A DNA stretch of 64,000 nt from Phellopilus nigrolimitatus (GCA_021029095.1 JAJOHG010000010.1:901742-965741), one strand, 5' to 3'. Shown: positions 23,285 through 34,331, numbered from the stretch's first letter. The notes: a model not told the origin generated them from the sequence alone. Numbers and translations: made by a program.

Positions 23285-23625
23285 GGCGTGCCGTACACCC
23301 ACATAGGGCGTACCACGAGAACCCGTGGAAACCTGTGACCCGACCTGGACTGCAGATCCGTGGGAAACGGATTGTCGCGGGTCCGGGTTGAGAATTTGTG
23401 CTTTTACAATACCCATGGGTAGTTCATAGGTATATTTTTTGCTGGTTCGTTCATTTGTATATTGTACATATGTTGTATGTATTAGAGCTCACCACGAGTC
23501 CTTAAAACCTGTGGAGACCCGTGACCAAACCCGGACTACTGATCCGTATTCACGGATAGTCACGGGTCCGGGTCGAGAATTCGTGATTTATCAATACCCG
23601 CAGGTAGTTCACGGGTTTCAAGGAA
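23285..23625. repeat. Two copies of an acccgtg-rich repeat
   Basis: Two diverged direct copies (about 23300-23440 and 23490-23625). Each runs from accacgag through a segment with agacccgtgacc-like, cacgggtccgggt-like and agttca-like motifs. The composition and words (gtgggaaacggat, cccatgggta) resemble the interior of the hAT-like element at 33408-34323, so these may be old relatives. No terminal repeats were found. Confidence 0.45.
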
Positions 23626-23719
23626 AGAGTAGCAAATGTAAATTTATTTGTATGGCACATACTGGTGCACGCGGCGGCGGCACTGCACTGCACCTGCGTG
23701 GCATTGCGTGTTAGACTTT

Positions 23720-24305
23720 TTGGAGGGAGTGGCGCTAGCAAGTTCGCTGGTGCCGGTTCCACTCTTTGTATTTTTCTTCTGGCTCAGCTGGGTCCATATA
23801 CTTCTTGAGCAGACTGGAGAATGCAACAGCAGCAGTCACGCAGGAGTAAGTGTCAGCATGAGATGGACCATAACGCCCGCGAAGTAACTCCCAACGAACG
23901 CATAGATAATGACGAATACTTGTTCGTTACACAGTTCGTTAAAGCAGAGGTACATGCCTGCTGGAAAGAGTACAATGAGGAAGTGCAAGTCCATGAAGAA
24001 CGACGGTCACGGCGCGCTGTCGGATGGTGCTCCGGGACGGAGGCACTGATTGGGATGTACTTCTTGCGTAGCCGGTATCCCAGAGAGAGTAGAAGTGTCC
24101 AGTCCAAGGCGCAATCCAACCATTCATTGTCAGGGCGCCGAATACCAACACGTCCAGAATGCTGAACAGCACAACAGCAACGCGGTTGAGCGATTTAAAT
24201 TGCTTCGAAGACATGAGCGAGCGCACAAGGTCGGTGAAGGCAACAAGCTGGAGGAGTCCGAAACACCAAGCGCGGCCTTATGTTCACTCGTACAGACGGG
24301 CTGAA
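23720..24305 (-). pseudogene. STT3 oligosaccharyltransferase catalytic subunit, broken fragment
   Basis: STT3 transfers lipid-linked glycans to Asn in the ER. Minus-strand pieces, in the right order but in several frames, match its middle region: TSEHKAALG, VRSLMSSKQFKSLNRVAVVL, GWIAPWTGHFYSLWDTGYA, KKYIPISASVPEHHPTA, FFMDLHFLIVLFPAGMYLCF, then YFAGVMVHLMLTLTP and LLKKYMDPAE. At least three frame changes are needed and no N-terminal DxD region is present, so it is dead. The family's SVSEHQPT loop reads SVPEHHPT. It sits beside an unrelated membrane-protein scrap. Confidence 0.8.
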
Positions 24306-24350
24306 AACCAACAAAAAAAGGCTGTGTATTTGTTTTTTTCTGTATTCATT

Positions 24351-24733
24351 CTATTGCGGGAGACGGGAACGGGACAGACGCACCACGACCTCGATCATCA
24401 TGCTCCCGTTCGAAGCTGCTCGCACTGCACGAGTACGCGAGCTGCGCGATGATCGTGCTGCGCGCGTTCTGTGAGTGCTGGGCCGAGAGAAGAGAAGCGG
24501 GGACATACATAGTACGTGACAAAGAACATCGAGATGCCGATGCCACCAAAGGCCGGGAAGATGGCATTCGCGGGGAACATAATCATGCCGTCTGCGGGTG
24601 CGTGCGTCAGGGCTCGCTGCAAAAAAAAGAAAGGGGGGAGGGGGGCGCACACACAAGAGACGCCATCGAGGACGTTCAGCAGCACACTGCACAGCGCAGC
24701 GGCTCCCAGGGCACGCGCCGCATCATGCGACAT
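24351..24733 (-). pseudogene. Fragment of an unidentified multi-pass membrane protein
   Basis: One open frame begins MSHDAARALGAAALCSVLLN and has a probable intron around 24620-24652 (donor GTGTGTGCG, T-tract, acceptor TTGCAG). It continues THAPADGMIMFPANAIFPAF and GGIGISMFFVTYY, ending at a possible donor GTATGT. Two hydrophobic helices are visible. The family is not recognised. Its position just upstream of the STT3 scrap on the same strand could make a chimeric transcript. Confidence 0.4.
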
Positions 24734-24806
24734 GAGCGACGCGAGCGGGGCAAGGCCAGGCGCGGCGTCGACACACCAGTACCAGCCAGTGCCAGTAGTA
24801 TCCTGG

Positions 24807-24857
24807 CCTGTAATTACAGGGGAATGGCAGTACTACAGTCCCCTGTAATTACAGGGG
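24807..24857. repeat. Two copies of a perfect palindrome, CCTGTAATTACAGG
   Basis: A 14-bp palindrome at 24807-24820 recurs as an 18-bp palindrome at 24840-24857 (ccccTGTAATTAcagggg), separated by about 19 bases. It could be a binding site for a dimeric regulator or the ends of a tiny element. Function unknown. Confidence 0.7.
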
Positions 24858-25227
24858 TGCTAAAAACAAACTGGTGACTGCTCGTGACTGATAGGGGTAG
24901 ACCCGGTAGAGACGATGACAAATGATGGGAATGGGATGATTTTAGATAATGCCGAAATGCCGGGAAGCAATGTGTAATCCCACCTGCTTGCTGCCGGCAG
25001 GTATGCTCTAACATAAAATCTGAAGCTAAAGTTAGGTCCCTCTCGTAGCGTGCCGGCGGCGTGCTTCCGCGCCCTCCTGTGCCCTCCCGCTCGCGGCGGC
25101 CCGCCCTCCTGCTCATTGTCCCGATGTTCGGCTCTGCTACTCCTGGAGCAAATCAGCTTAATTTTTTTTTGCATTATGCATTTATTAATTAGCTTTGTAT
25201 ATTCTTTCGGGCTTTGGATTACGATCT

Positions 25228-25480
25228 CTGATGTAAGGAAGGATCGTCTTGTAAAGTAGGCATTATCGTTGTGCTTGCATATATTTGGTCCCAGCTGGTG
25301 GCAATACAAAAAGTGTACAAAATTTGCGTTAAGCGAGTGTACTTTGGTATCGACGCCCGTGCCACAACCACTACAAAACTCAAACTTGTTACCAAATTAG
25401 GAAAATCCCCATGCTCAGCACCTTTCTCTTTTGTATTTTCAGCATAACTTTTGTTCTACTGCACGTAAAATCATGACTTT
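25228..25480 (+). repeat. Interspersed repeat A (copy 1)
   Basis: Shares a core of about 200 bp with copies at 31896-32388 (same strand) and 60890-61150, 61765-62245 and 63123-63603 (opposite strand). The core reads through ggaaggatcgtc, tttggtcccagctgg and aaaaagtgtacaaaattt. No terminal repeats or coding domain were found. The class of element is unknown. Confidence 0.7.
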
Positions 25481-25711
25481 GGTAGTGGGCCATTGCTGTG
25501 CATGGCAGGCTATGATTCCTTTTCTTTTTCTTAATCCTTACCATTAGCTTTAGGGTCCATCCGCGGGAGCAGCCGTCACGTGTGCCGAGGCGTATTTCGT
25601 GTCCGTTGCAGACGTCGTCCCGACTTCCCGTGGTGGTGGTGGAGAGGAGGCGGCAGCAACAATCATAGTGAGCACTCACAGGAACATCAATATTATCTCC
25701 TTTCGACGTGA

Positions 25712-26236
25712 CACTGCGGGCATCCACTTAGAATCCCCCCATGGTGAGTCAATTAGATGTTTTATTTAATTGTGGCTTTCTTCACACATTATAGTTTAAC
25801 ACTTTTGGACACTTTTATCCGAATCACTTTTTAACTTTCTTATGCCTTTCTCCAAACAGTATATTTTAACTTTCTTTTTGCCTTTGTCCATACAAGAAAG
25901 GCTTAACAAAGGGGTGCTTATCCGAATCACTTTTTAACTTTCTTATGCCTTTCTCCAAACAGTATATTTTAACTTTCTTTTTGCCTTTGTCCATACAAGA
26001 AAGGCTTAACAAAGGGGTGCTTTGACGAAAACATGCCTTTGTTAAGCCTTTCATGTGTGGACAAAGGTGAAAAGAAAGTTTAAGTATACCGGTTGGAGAA
26101 AGGCATAAGAAAGTTAAAAAGTGATTCGGATAAAAGTGTCCAAAAGTGTTAAACTATAATGTGTGGAGAAAGCCACAATTAAATAAAACATCTAATTGAC
26201 TCACCATGGGGGGATTCTAAGTGGATGCCTGCAGTG
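25712..26236. mobile_element. CACTA-like MITE (copy 2), 525 bp, internally duplicated
   Basis: Same ends as copy 1, flanked by 3-bp direct repeats tga (25709-25711 and 26237-26239). It is about 100 bp longer than copy 1 because a segment from atccgaatcactttttaac to aaaggggtgctt is present twice in tandem (about 25818-25919 and 25920-26021). Confidence 0.85.
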
Positions 26237-26714
26237 TGACTGGCTTTCTTACACTTGCCAGCTGCACGACACCGCTCAGCGCCTCCGGTACGTGCTCTTC
26301 CTCCTCCCACCGCTCCTGTGCCTTCTCCCGCCGTCGTGCGCCCGCGCGACCAGTTCACTCGCCGCGCTGCCGCAGATGCTCGTGCAGGCCGAGCGCACGC
26401 GCGCGCACGCCTGCAGCTCCTGTGGCTTGATTCCACTGCACGGGGCGAGCGAGCGGTGGTGGAGCAGGCAGTGCGCGGAGGGTGCTTGCGCACTAGGCGA
26501 CTGGGAAGTGCGAGAGATGGCGGTAAAGTTGGGCTTGGACGTGGGTGGGGTGCAGATGATAGTGCAGTGGGAGAGGGTGCGTTGAGGGCGGGAGTAAGAG
26601 CAGGAGTGGTGCTCTCCTGGGCGGTTTTCGCCCGAGCGAATATAAGTAGAGGGACAACCGCTCGTTCCCCACCAGCCCCCAAGTCCGCCCAGCATCGAGC
26701 AGCGTGCGCGGCTT
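26237..26714. other. GC-rich spacer upstream of the EDC4-like relic
   Basis: Several overlapping GC-rich ORFs occur on both strands, none with a recognised domain. A TATA-like gaatataagtag at about 26638-26649 and a pyrimidine-rich stretch after it look like the remnant promoter and leader of the following relic. Confidence 0.35.
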
Positions 26715-27545
26715 ATGCAGTCTGGAAACGAGGCCCAGGGGAAGATTTTGCTCAAGCAGTTGATGTCCGGGTAAGTTTTTTCTTTCCTTTTCGACTCATC
26801 TTTGTGTATGATGCAGCTTCCGTACGCTTTGATATATCCTTTATGTTGTGATCCTCCCTTTGAGCCGAAGTTCTCTTTTCTTATTGCTTCCCTTTCAAAT
26901 CTGCGTCCGATCGACTAAGGAACACTTGTACTCATGAAAATTCATACAGTACTCTCTGAAACTCTGGTTTCGGCGACCCATCTCAGGGTATCCCCAGTCC
27001 GCACCCCTGCCTTACCTACCCTCCCAAGTCGTACGGCCCTTTCCCCACAGACGCTTATCAAGCACAGTATATCCAAGAGCCGCCGCGCGACTTCCAGCCT
27101 CAGGCTCCGCAAGTACAGCAGCAAACCCCCTCTCCGAGTCGCAAGTCCATGTTCCATTTCATTTCGCCTTTCGACGCCCTTGTGTCGACCGACCGTCGCA
27201 GCCGCCTCTTCTGGAAAAAAGAAAGCTGATCTGGTCGCGCTTGCGCCCGACCGCGAGACTCCAAGGACGCCTGGACGTTGCTCGCCATGGATCCAAAGCG
27301 CACATTGATGGAGAACCTCATGGACCAACTGACCCGCTGTCAGGGCCCTCCACCGCAGCGCCAGCTCGACTCGGACAGCCCCGAGCCGGGTACCCCGCTG
27401 AGCGAGCCCATCCATTTCCACGAAGGTGCAGGACGCCCCCAAGTCGCGGGCCCCTAGCTCGCTGCGCAGGTCACCGCCTCAGGCGTGGGGTCTGGATATG
27501 CAGCGCAGTGACCCGTTCGGACCTTACTCTGCATACCATTGCCAT
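26715..27545 (+). pseudogene. EDC4-like decapping enhancer, N-terminal relic (copy 1)
   Basis: First exon MQSGNEAQGKILLKQLMSG ends at a GTAAGT donor (26771). After an intron of about 215 bp, out-of-phase pieces follow: DAYQAQYIQEPPRDFQPQ, FHFISPFDALVS, then MENLMDQLTRCQGPPP and SDSPEPGTPLSEP, and a Ser/Pro stretch. From memory of agaricomycete proteins this order (QGKxLLxQLM, FISPFDAL, ENLxxQLTRxQ) is the disordered N-terminus of an EDC4/Ge-1-type WD40 decapping enhancer. The family call is tentative. At least two frame changes and a TGA after FWKKES show it is dead, and no WD40 region follows. A second copy lies at 57247-58150 on the minus strand. Confidence 0.55.
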
Positions 27546-27629
27546 GCGGATAGACCGGTCTCGCCGACCATCTGAGCTTTTAATGACCCCTTCTGCCAGT
27601 CGAACCAGCAGTTCCCACTCGTAGCCAAT

Positions 27630-27788
27630 GGATCGCGGGTCCCGTGGGTCACCCACTATACCGGTCCTGACCCAGACCCACAGGTTATGAATGACCCACA
27701 TATCCGGGTTATGCACGGGTCTAGATATGCATTTTGAAAATCTCATACCCGTGCAAACGAGTCCGGGTCTACCCGCGCATATCCCTAG
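27630..27788 (-). mobile_element. Truncated hAT-like element relic
   Basis: Read on the minus strand from 27788, it starts tagggatatgcgcgggtaga and continues with cgtttgcacgggtatgagat, closely matching the left end of the element at 33408. The homology ends after about 160 bp and no second TIR or 8-bp duplication is seen. Truncated copy. Confidence 0.65.
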
Positions 27789-29787
27789 CTCGATATCATC
27801 GCGGGTAAAATAAAGCTAGGACATTGAAAATGCGGGGCCTACGCTGGAGCAGTTCGCAGAGATCTACAGTAGCAATCCCGGACTCGATAGAGAATTCAAG
27901 CAAGTGACGCATTTTCATTCTTTTCGCAGCAATTTTCTTACTATTTCCATAGAACCCCACACTCAATACGAGAACAAGTCGGTACCTACCAAAAGTCTCT
28001 TTTCTTCCGTTGCAACCAGAGACAACACTCGAACCAGCCGATCATCTATTCCTATGATGTACTACTCGTTTTATTTCTTCTCGGCAAAGCGAGTGGTACG
28101 TCATAAGGTGCAGTGCACGTGATAATACCCACGGCACACCTGTGCGTCGTCCTCAACTGCTCCGGTCCGCCTCCTTCCCACTTGCCGTCCCCGTCGCCCT
28201 CACGCGGGGACGACTCCTCTTTCCTCACCACCCCGCCGTCCCCGACGCTCTCCACCCGCTCCACTCACGCTGCAAGATAACCGGCCCGACACGGGGCTCT
28301 CGAGCCTCACACTCCTCTAACCCAACTCGCCGAACCATGGACACATGCGCAAGAGTTCTTTTGTGTCGACACTCACAGGCTCTGACAGCGGCGAGCCATC
28401 CAGTCCAATTGGTAATCCTGACTCTGCCCGTCTGTCCGTAGGGCAGGGCCATGGCCCGAGTATCGACGGCTACCAGGGCCATTCACAGCGCACGAGTATC
28501 ACCATCGCCGCACCGTCTTCTCCCGGCAGAGGCAGCAGCTTCGACGCCGCGGATGCCTCTTCTTCGGGAAAGCATGGCAAAGGCCAGAAAGGCAAATCCG
28601 ACACAGATGCGGCAGAAGAAGGGAGGAAGGAGAAGGAGTGGGAGGAGCGGGAATGGCAGATTGTGCTCGACAGCGACAAGCCGGGTGCGGAGGCGGATAT
28701 GGGCCCATTTCCTGTGCAGCTCAGCGCGCTCGCGACTTGTCGACCCAAAGAGTCTGCATGTGCTCGAGGCGCTCGGCGGTGTCGACGGGCTGCTCCACGG
28801 GCTCGGCACAGCGTGGCCTGTCCAATCAACAATCCGCGATGAGGGCGGAATTCGGCGGCAGGAAAGGCTCGAAAGGGAAATGGCGACCTCGCGCCCCCGC
28901 ATTCTTCTCCGCGGACTTGGGGGCACATGCGACGCACGCGGACCGCCAGCGCGTGTATGGGCAGAACATGCTCCCCATGCACGCGAGCAAGAACCTGCTG
29001 CTGCTCATGTGGCTCGTGCTGAATGACAAAGTGCTCGTGCTGCTGAGCATCGCCGCGGTCGTCTCGCTTGCGCTGGGCCTCTTCCAGGACTTCGGCACAC
29101 AGCACCCGACGTTCTCATGCGGGAACGGCCAGACGTGCACGCAGCCGCCGGTCGATTGGGTTGAGGGTGCGTGCGGCTTGTTGTTTGAGTAAGAGGAGTC
29201 ACTTATTTTTTGTCTGAAGGCGTGGCAATTATAGTTGCTATCGTCATCGTCGTTGTCGGCTCGATGAACGACTGGCAGGATGAGAAGCAGTTCAAGAAGC
29301 TGAATGAGAAGAAGGAGGACCACACGGTCAAGATTATCCGCGACGGTGCTGAGAAAGTCATCAATGTGAAGGTGCATGTTCACTTCATCATATAATTTTT
29401 ATTTTATTTTTGCTGATTTTCTGCAAAAACATCTTTAGGATGTGGTTGTCGGAGACATTGCGCTGCTGGAGCCGGGCGAGGTTGTCCCCTGCGACGGCGT
29501 CTTCCCTACTGGGCACAATGTCAATTGCGACGAGTCGGGCATGACGGGCGAGAGCAATGCAATGAAAAATGTGCCTGCAAGAAGGGAGAGGCGGACAGTT
29601 CCGTAAGCTCGCATACGGACTGCTTCGTTGTGAGCGGCAGTAAGGTCCTCGAGAGTGCCGGCAGTTACGTCGTCATTGCAGTCAGCATCAAGAGCTTCAA
29701 CGGGCGGATCATGATGGGTAAGTGCGTGCTTTTAATCTTGCAGCGAGCGGCTATTCTAATTTAATTACATTCGCAACGCTGCAGACG

Positions 29788-31113
29788 TGTCACGATCCGT
29801 TCACCCTCGTTCCTCGGCTAACCGAACCTGTGACACGAACCGAACCTCCGGACACCTCGAACGGCCTCCGAACCCCTTGTCCTTCATTCCTCTGGACTTC
29901 GTTTGGCTCGAGTCCTCTTCGTTCAGCAGTTTCGGCTCGAATCCCCTTCGTCTGGCGGGAATCCTCTCCATTTGGTCCGAATCACTCGTCCTCCGTTCAT
30001 CTGGACTCGTAGCCTCTCCGTTCGGTTCGAACCTCTCGTCCTTCGTCCCTCAGGACTCATACGACTCGGATCCCCTTCGTTCAGCGGGATTCCTCTCGGT
30101 TCGGTTCGAACCTCTCGTCCGTCGTTCCTCCGGACTCGTACGGCAGGGATCCCCTTCCTTCGGCCCGAATCCTCTCCGTTCGGCTCAGCCCTCCTTCATT
30201 CGGCAGGGATCCCTTCCGTTCGGCCCGAACCCTCTTCGTTCGGCTTGGTCATCCTTCGTCCGGCAGGGATCTCCTCTGTTCGGCCCGAACCCTCTTCGTT
30301 CGGCTTGGTCCTCCTTCGTCCAGACCAATCCTCTCGGCTCTGAACTCCAGACTACGGGTTGCCAGACCGAAGGCCTCGACTGACCATGAACGAACCACGT
30401 GACATCCGGGCTCGCGATCAAAGATGGACCAAGTGCCGGATTTGGCCCATACCCCGGACACGAGTAGAACGCACCGCAGGCATGTGCCGAATTCAGATCC
30501 AGCCGAGAGTGTCAGGAATCGAAGATGTGACCGCGTTCGCCGAACCTCGTGCCCAGCTCGCCTACGCGACTCGCCACTCCGATCGGTTCACGTCGGACTC
30601 CACTCCTCGTGCAGAACGCACCACTCCGCAGTCGAACGGCGAGCTTCTACGACTCATCGAACTCGCCTAGTGATAGGAAGGAAAGGACGGACTTTCGTAT
30701 ATATACGACTCGGACATGTACTTGTACCTTAGCCTGATTATTGAAGTCTTCTTCTTGAAGTCTCTCTTGCTTCTGAAGTTTCTTGACGGCCTCCCTTCCC
30801 TTCGGGGGTCGTCTGGCACTCTCTCTGCGTGTCGACCGATCCTGCGACCTCTCGTCGATCCGAACGAACCTCGAACTCGTCGAACGACTCGGTTCGGTTC
30901 TGAACCTTTGGACCGACTTCGAACCTACCAGACTTCGGCCACTCAGCGCTCGGGCTCGCCGCCCATCCCCTTCCCTGCCGATCTGCAGCTTGTGATTCTG
31001 TTTCCTTCGCCGATCGGGGCTCTCCCCACGTTCCCTGGTCCTTCGCTGGTTGAACCAACTGCGAAGCGACTCCCGATCGTCTCTGTTCTTTGATCGCAGG
31101 TTCGGTCCTGACA
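29788..31113 (+). mobile_element. Putative solo LTR inside the ATPase intron, 1.33 kb
   Basis: The segment that separates the two ATPase exons begins TGTCACGATCC and ends CGGTCCTGACA, the TG...CA pattern of an LTR. It is flanked by near-identical 5-mers (agacg at 29783-29787, ggacg at 31114-31118). It holds a minisatellite (29860-30330) and, near its end, a TATA-like tatatatacgactc (30697-30711). No gag or pol is present. Class (Gypsy-like?) is inferred only. Confidence 0.5.
29860..30330 (+). repeat. Minisatellite of about 57-60 bp units
   Basis: Imperfect tandem units built from cgttcggcccgaaccctctt and tcctccttcgt-like words. The last three units (about 30150-30330) are the most alike. All lie within the putative LTR. 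Confidence 0.7.
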
Positions 31114-31895
31114 GGACGGACAACAACAACACACCGCTGCAGATGAAGCTGAACAACCTTGCTGAACTGATCGCCAAACTCCGGAGCACCGTAGGCCTCC
31201 TACTCTTTGTTGTGTTGCTCATCCGCTTCTTCGTGCAGCTGAGCACCGGCGACCTTGTGCGTTCGGTGGACCAGAAGGGGCTTGCGTTTGTGCAGATCCT
31301 CATCATCAGTCTGACGCTTGCGCTCGCGCCCGCGATGAAGTGCATGACACATGAGAACCTGCTCGTGCGCGTGCTCGACGGCTGCGAGACAACGGTGAAT
31401 GCGAGTGTCGGGTGCACGGACAAGATGGGCATGCTCGTGCAGAACATGCTGAGCATTATCATGGGCTCCGTCGGTATCCATGTCAAGTTCGTCCCAGGCA
31501 TACACGAATGTCAGCGAGGAGCCCAGTGTGCATGAGACGCCGGAGGAAAGGGAACAGTGCTGGCAGCACCCGGGTGACGTCTCGATCAACCAGAGCGAGC
31601 TGCAGACGTACTGTCCCCTGCGCTGCGCCGGCTGTTCAATGACGCGCTCACAGGAAACTCGACAGCGCTCGAGGACGAGGACGGCAAGACCAGCACGCTG
31701 CGCTGCATGCCCACCCACTATCTCCGTTGTTACCGCACTCGAAGACAACCCACTGGAGAGTGTAAGCAGGAGGGCAGCGGAGGACAGTGGTGGCATGCAC
31801 AAGGTATGTACTCGAGTCCTCTCCTGTGCCCCGCGCAGGCCGTCTAGTAGAGTTGCGAGATGCATCTGTTTTGTGGACACTCGGGCAGCATTTAT

Positions 31896-32388
31896 TACGA
31901 GCCCTGACTTTAGGAAGGATCGTCCTACTAACTGGTCATTATCTTTGTGCTTGCATATATTTGGTCCCAGCTGGTGGCAATACAAAAAGTGTACAAAATT
32001 TGCGTTACCCGAGTGTACTTTGGTATCGGCGCCCGTGCCACAACCACTACAAAACTCAAACTTGTTACCAAATTAGGAAAATCCCCCATGCTCAGCACCA
32101 TTCTCATTTGTATTTTCAGCATAGTAATTCTTCTACTGCACGTAAAAACATGATTTCTTTTGCGTTCTCAAGCGCCTCACAATACCTACACGATTATGTA
32201 ACATAGTAGATGGGTTTGGGGGCTGAAAAATAACCCCTGAGACGATTTGTCCTGAACTTATCCATCCTGCAGACTTTCCAGACTGTATGCACCAAATTCT
32301 GAAAAATCCAAGCCGGTACACTTCTGTGCGGATGGTACTGTCTGAAAGGTCTACTTCAGGCCTTCCAGATGGTGTATCTATCTTTCCC
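31896..32388 (+). repeat. Interspersed repeat A (copy 2)
   Basis: Reverse complement of most of 63107-63603, from gagccctgactttaggaag to the gatggtgtatctatc end. The longest shared form of this family in the left part of the window. It abuts the truncated end of the Ca2+ ATPase relic. Confidence 0.75.
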
Positions 32389-32500
32389 ATCCGTTTGGTA
32401 TTCAGCTGGAATGTGTAGCCCTGGACTGTACAGTCATTTTTATTGTAATATCATTGCAATCAGACCAGAACTCGCTTCTCTATCAGCAAATTACTATAAC

Positions 32501-32655
32501 TTGGGTAGTGGCCACTGCTCCGCATGGCAGGTTACAATCCCATGGTGGCTGATGCAGATAAAAATAAAGGTCTGGTAATAGTAAAATAATCAGTTAGTGT
32601 GAAAAAAGTCCAGGACTTATTCTGTATCAGTAGTATGAAGAAAACTACTGAAATA
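32501..32655 (+). repeat. Single arm of the acttgggtag foldback repeat
   Basis: From acttgggtagtggccactgc to agtatgaagaaaac it is closely similar to the left arm of the foldback element at 52208-52620. Only one arm is present here. Confidence 0.7.
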
Positions 32656-32690
32656 TTGAGTTAAAATAAGAATCAATAGGTAGAACAACA

Positions 32691-33088
32691 CACTGCGGGC
32701 ATCCACTTAGAATCCCCCTATGGTGAGTCAATTAGTTGTTTTATTTTATTGTGTGTTTGTCCATGCAATAAAGTTTAACATTTTTGGGCACTTTTATCCA
32801 AATGTTTTTTAACTTTGTTATGTCTTTCTCCAAATGATATACTTTAACTTTCTTTTTGCCTTTGTCCACACAAAAAAAGCTTATCAAAGGGGTGCTTTGA
32901 CGAAAACATGACCTTGATAAGCCTCTCTTTTGTGGACAAAGGCAAAAAGAAAGTTAAAGTATACTGTTTGGAGAAAGGCATAAGAAAAGTGTCCAAAGTG
33001 TTAAACTATAATGCACGGAGAAAGTCACAATTAAATAAAACAACTAATTGACTCACCATTGGGGGATTCTGAGTGGATGCCCGCAGTG
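32691..33088. mobile_element. CACTA-like MITE (copy 3), 398 bp
   Basis: Same CACTGCGGGC ends as copies 1 and 2, flanked by 3-bp direct repeats aca (32688-32690, 33089-33091). More diverged inside and slightly shorter. It lies 21 bp from the LTR end of the truncated copia element. Confidence 0.85.
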
Positions 33089-33407
33089 ACAACCTTACAT
33101 TTACCAGCTGTGAGGCGGAGTGGTCTCACAACAAACACATGTCAGGTGACGCAGAACAACAAGTCAGGAGTTCAAGTCACCTGGTACGCAAAATAATAAA
33201 AGGAAATAAAGTGTCCAAGATCATACTATATCCAATACTCCCCCCTGATCTGACACGCCTGTCAATCACAGAAGACCCAGCATACCACACGTCTCAATCA
33301 CCTTCACGCGTCCAAGCGCTTTGGTCATGATGTCAGCCGGCATAGACTTGGTGGGGAGGTAGCGAATGTCAATAAGACCCGACTCAACCACATCGCGCAG
33401 CCAATAG

Positions 33408-34323
33408 TAGGGCTCTGCACGGGTCGATCCGTGGGTTGACCCGGATCCGTTTGCACGGGTATGAGATTTTCAAAACTCAGACCCGGACCCGTGCATGACC
33501 CAGATCCGTGGGTCATGTACGACCCACGGATCTGGGTCTGGCGGGTCCGGGTCAGGATGGGTATGGCGGGTAACCTGTGGGTCACTTTACATTTTGTTTT
33601 AGGTTTAATTACAACTTTTTTTATCTCATAAGATTGAATTTGAATCCCCACACTACATTCATGGCGGCGAAATACCAGTGATGCGCCTGGTGTGTACTAT
33701 TGTGCTGCGGCTACTGTGCAGAGTATGCAGTGATGAGCGTGTCCATTGCATCCTGTGAGGAGTGCAAGATGTTGTCGCTCAGGTATGGTGGCAGCAGCTG
33801 GCAGTCTAGTGACAGCTTGTGCCCAGGTTGATGTCGCTGCTGCCCATCGTCAGGCATATCAAGCGGCGAACACTGCCATTCTGTGTGGACCTATGGTGGC
33901 CGAATGCCATGCCAAGGCTGCCAGGCGGGGACGGCCACTGAGCATTGAGTTTCGCATTTCCGAGCGAAGCGGAGGAAACAAAGTTGCTGAGTCAGGCGGG
34001 TGAAGGCCCATCTCACCCATCAATGTCTTACCATATATGAAACACAGTTACTTTATTTGGATAACATGAGAACAATTCGGTACAACTCAGCAAAAACTTG
34101 CTTGAAATTCTGACAATCTATATACATATGTCTCATTTAGATACGGGTCCTCGATACCCACAGGTAACCTGTGGGTCTGTAAATTCTGCAAAAATTCAGA
34201 CCCAGACCCTTGACTGACCCGTGGGAAACGGATCACCCGTGCACGGGTGACCCATACCCATGGGTATTCCTACGGGTCTACCCATGGTGACCTGCGGGTA
34301 TACATGACCCGTGCATAGCCCTA
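33408..34323. mobile_element. hAT-like non-autonomous element (copy 2), 916 bp
   Basis: Ends tagggctctgcacgggtc and the complement ...gacccgtgcatagcccta, flanked by the exact 8-bp duplication gccaatag (33400-33407 and 34324-34331). It is inserted in the RNase H-to-LTR part of the truncated copia element; removing it and one duplication rejoins the copia frame. Both subterminal regions are crowded with acccgtgggtc-like motifs. An 85-codon ORF at 33746-34003 has no recognised domain. Confidence 0.9.
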
Positions 34324-34331
34324 GCCAATAG

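Larger units (their letters stand above)
28195..31800 (+). pseudogene. PMC1-type Ca2+-transporting P-type ATPase, broken N-terminal half
   Basis: Matches the vacuolar or plasma-membrane Ca2+ pump family. Pieces in order: DDSSFLTTPPSPTLSTRS then TAA (28205-28285), MRKSSFVSTLTGSD, VDPKSLHVLEALGGVDGLL (after a frame change), MLPMHASKNLLLLMW, DKVLVLLSIAAVVSLALGLF, VAIIVAIVIVVVGSMNDW, DVVVGDIALLEPGEVVPCDG, NCDESGMTGES, SFNGRIMM, and past a 1.3-kb insertion TPLQMKLNNLAELIAKL, MTHENLLVRVLDGCET and TDKMGMLVQN. The PEGLP transmembrane-4 region is deleted and the phosphorylation loop DKTGTLT reads DKMGMLV. The ATP-binding and C-terminal halves are missing. Introns at 29,19x and 29,39x keep good splice sites, so decay is recent. 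Confidence 0.85.

Noticed and set aside
26196..26851. Plus- and minus-strand ORFs of 130-200 codons upstream of the EDC4-like relic
   Set aside because: GC-rich, open in most frames, no recognisable motif; left as spacer.
30647..31501. 284-codon minus-strand ORF
   Set aside because: Antisense to the Ca2+-ATPase relic and to the LTR-like insertion; Arg/Ser-rich with no domain.
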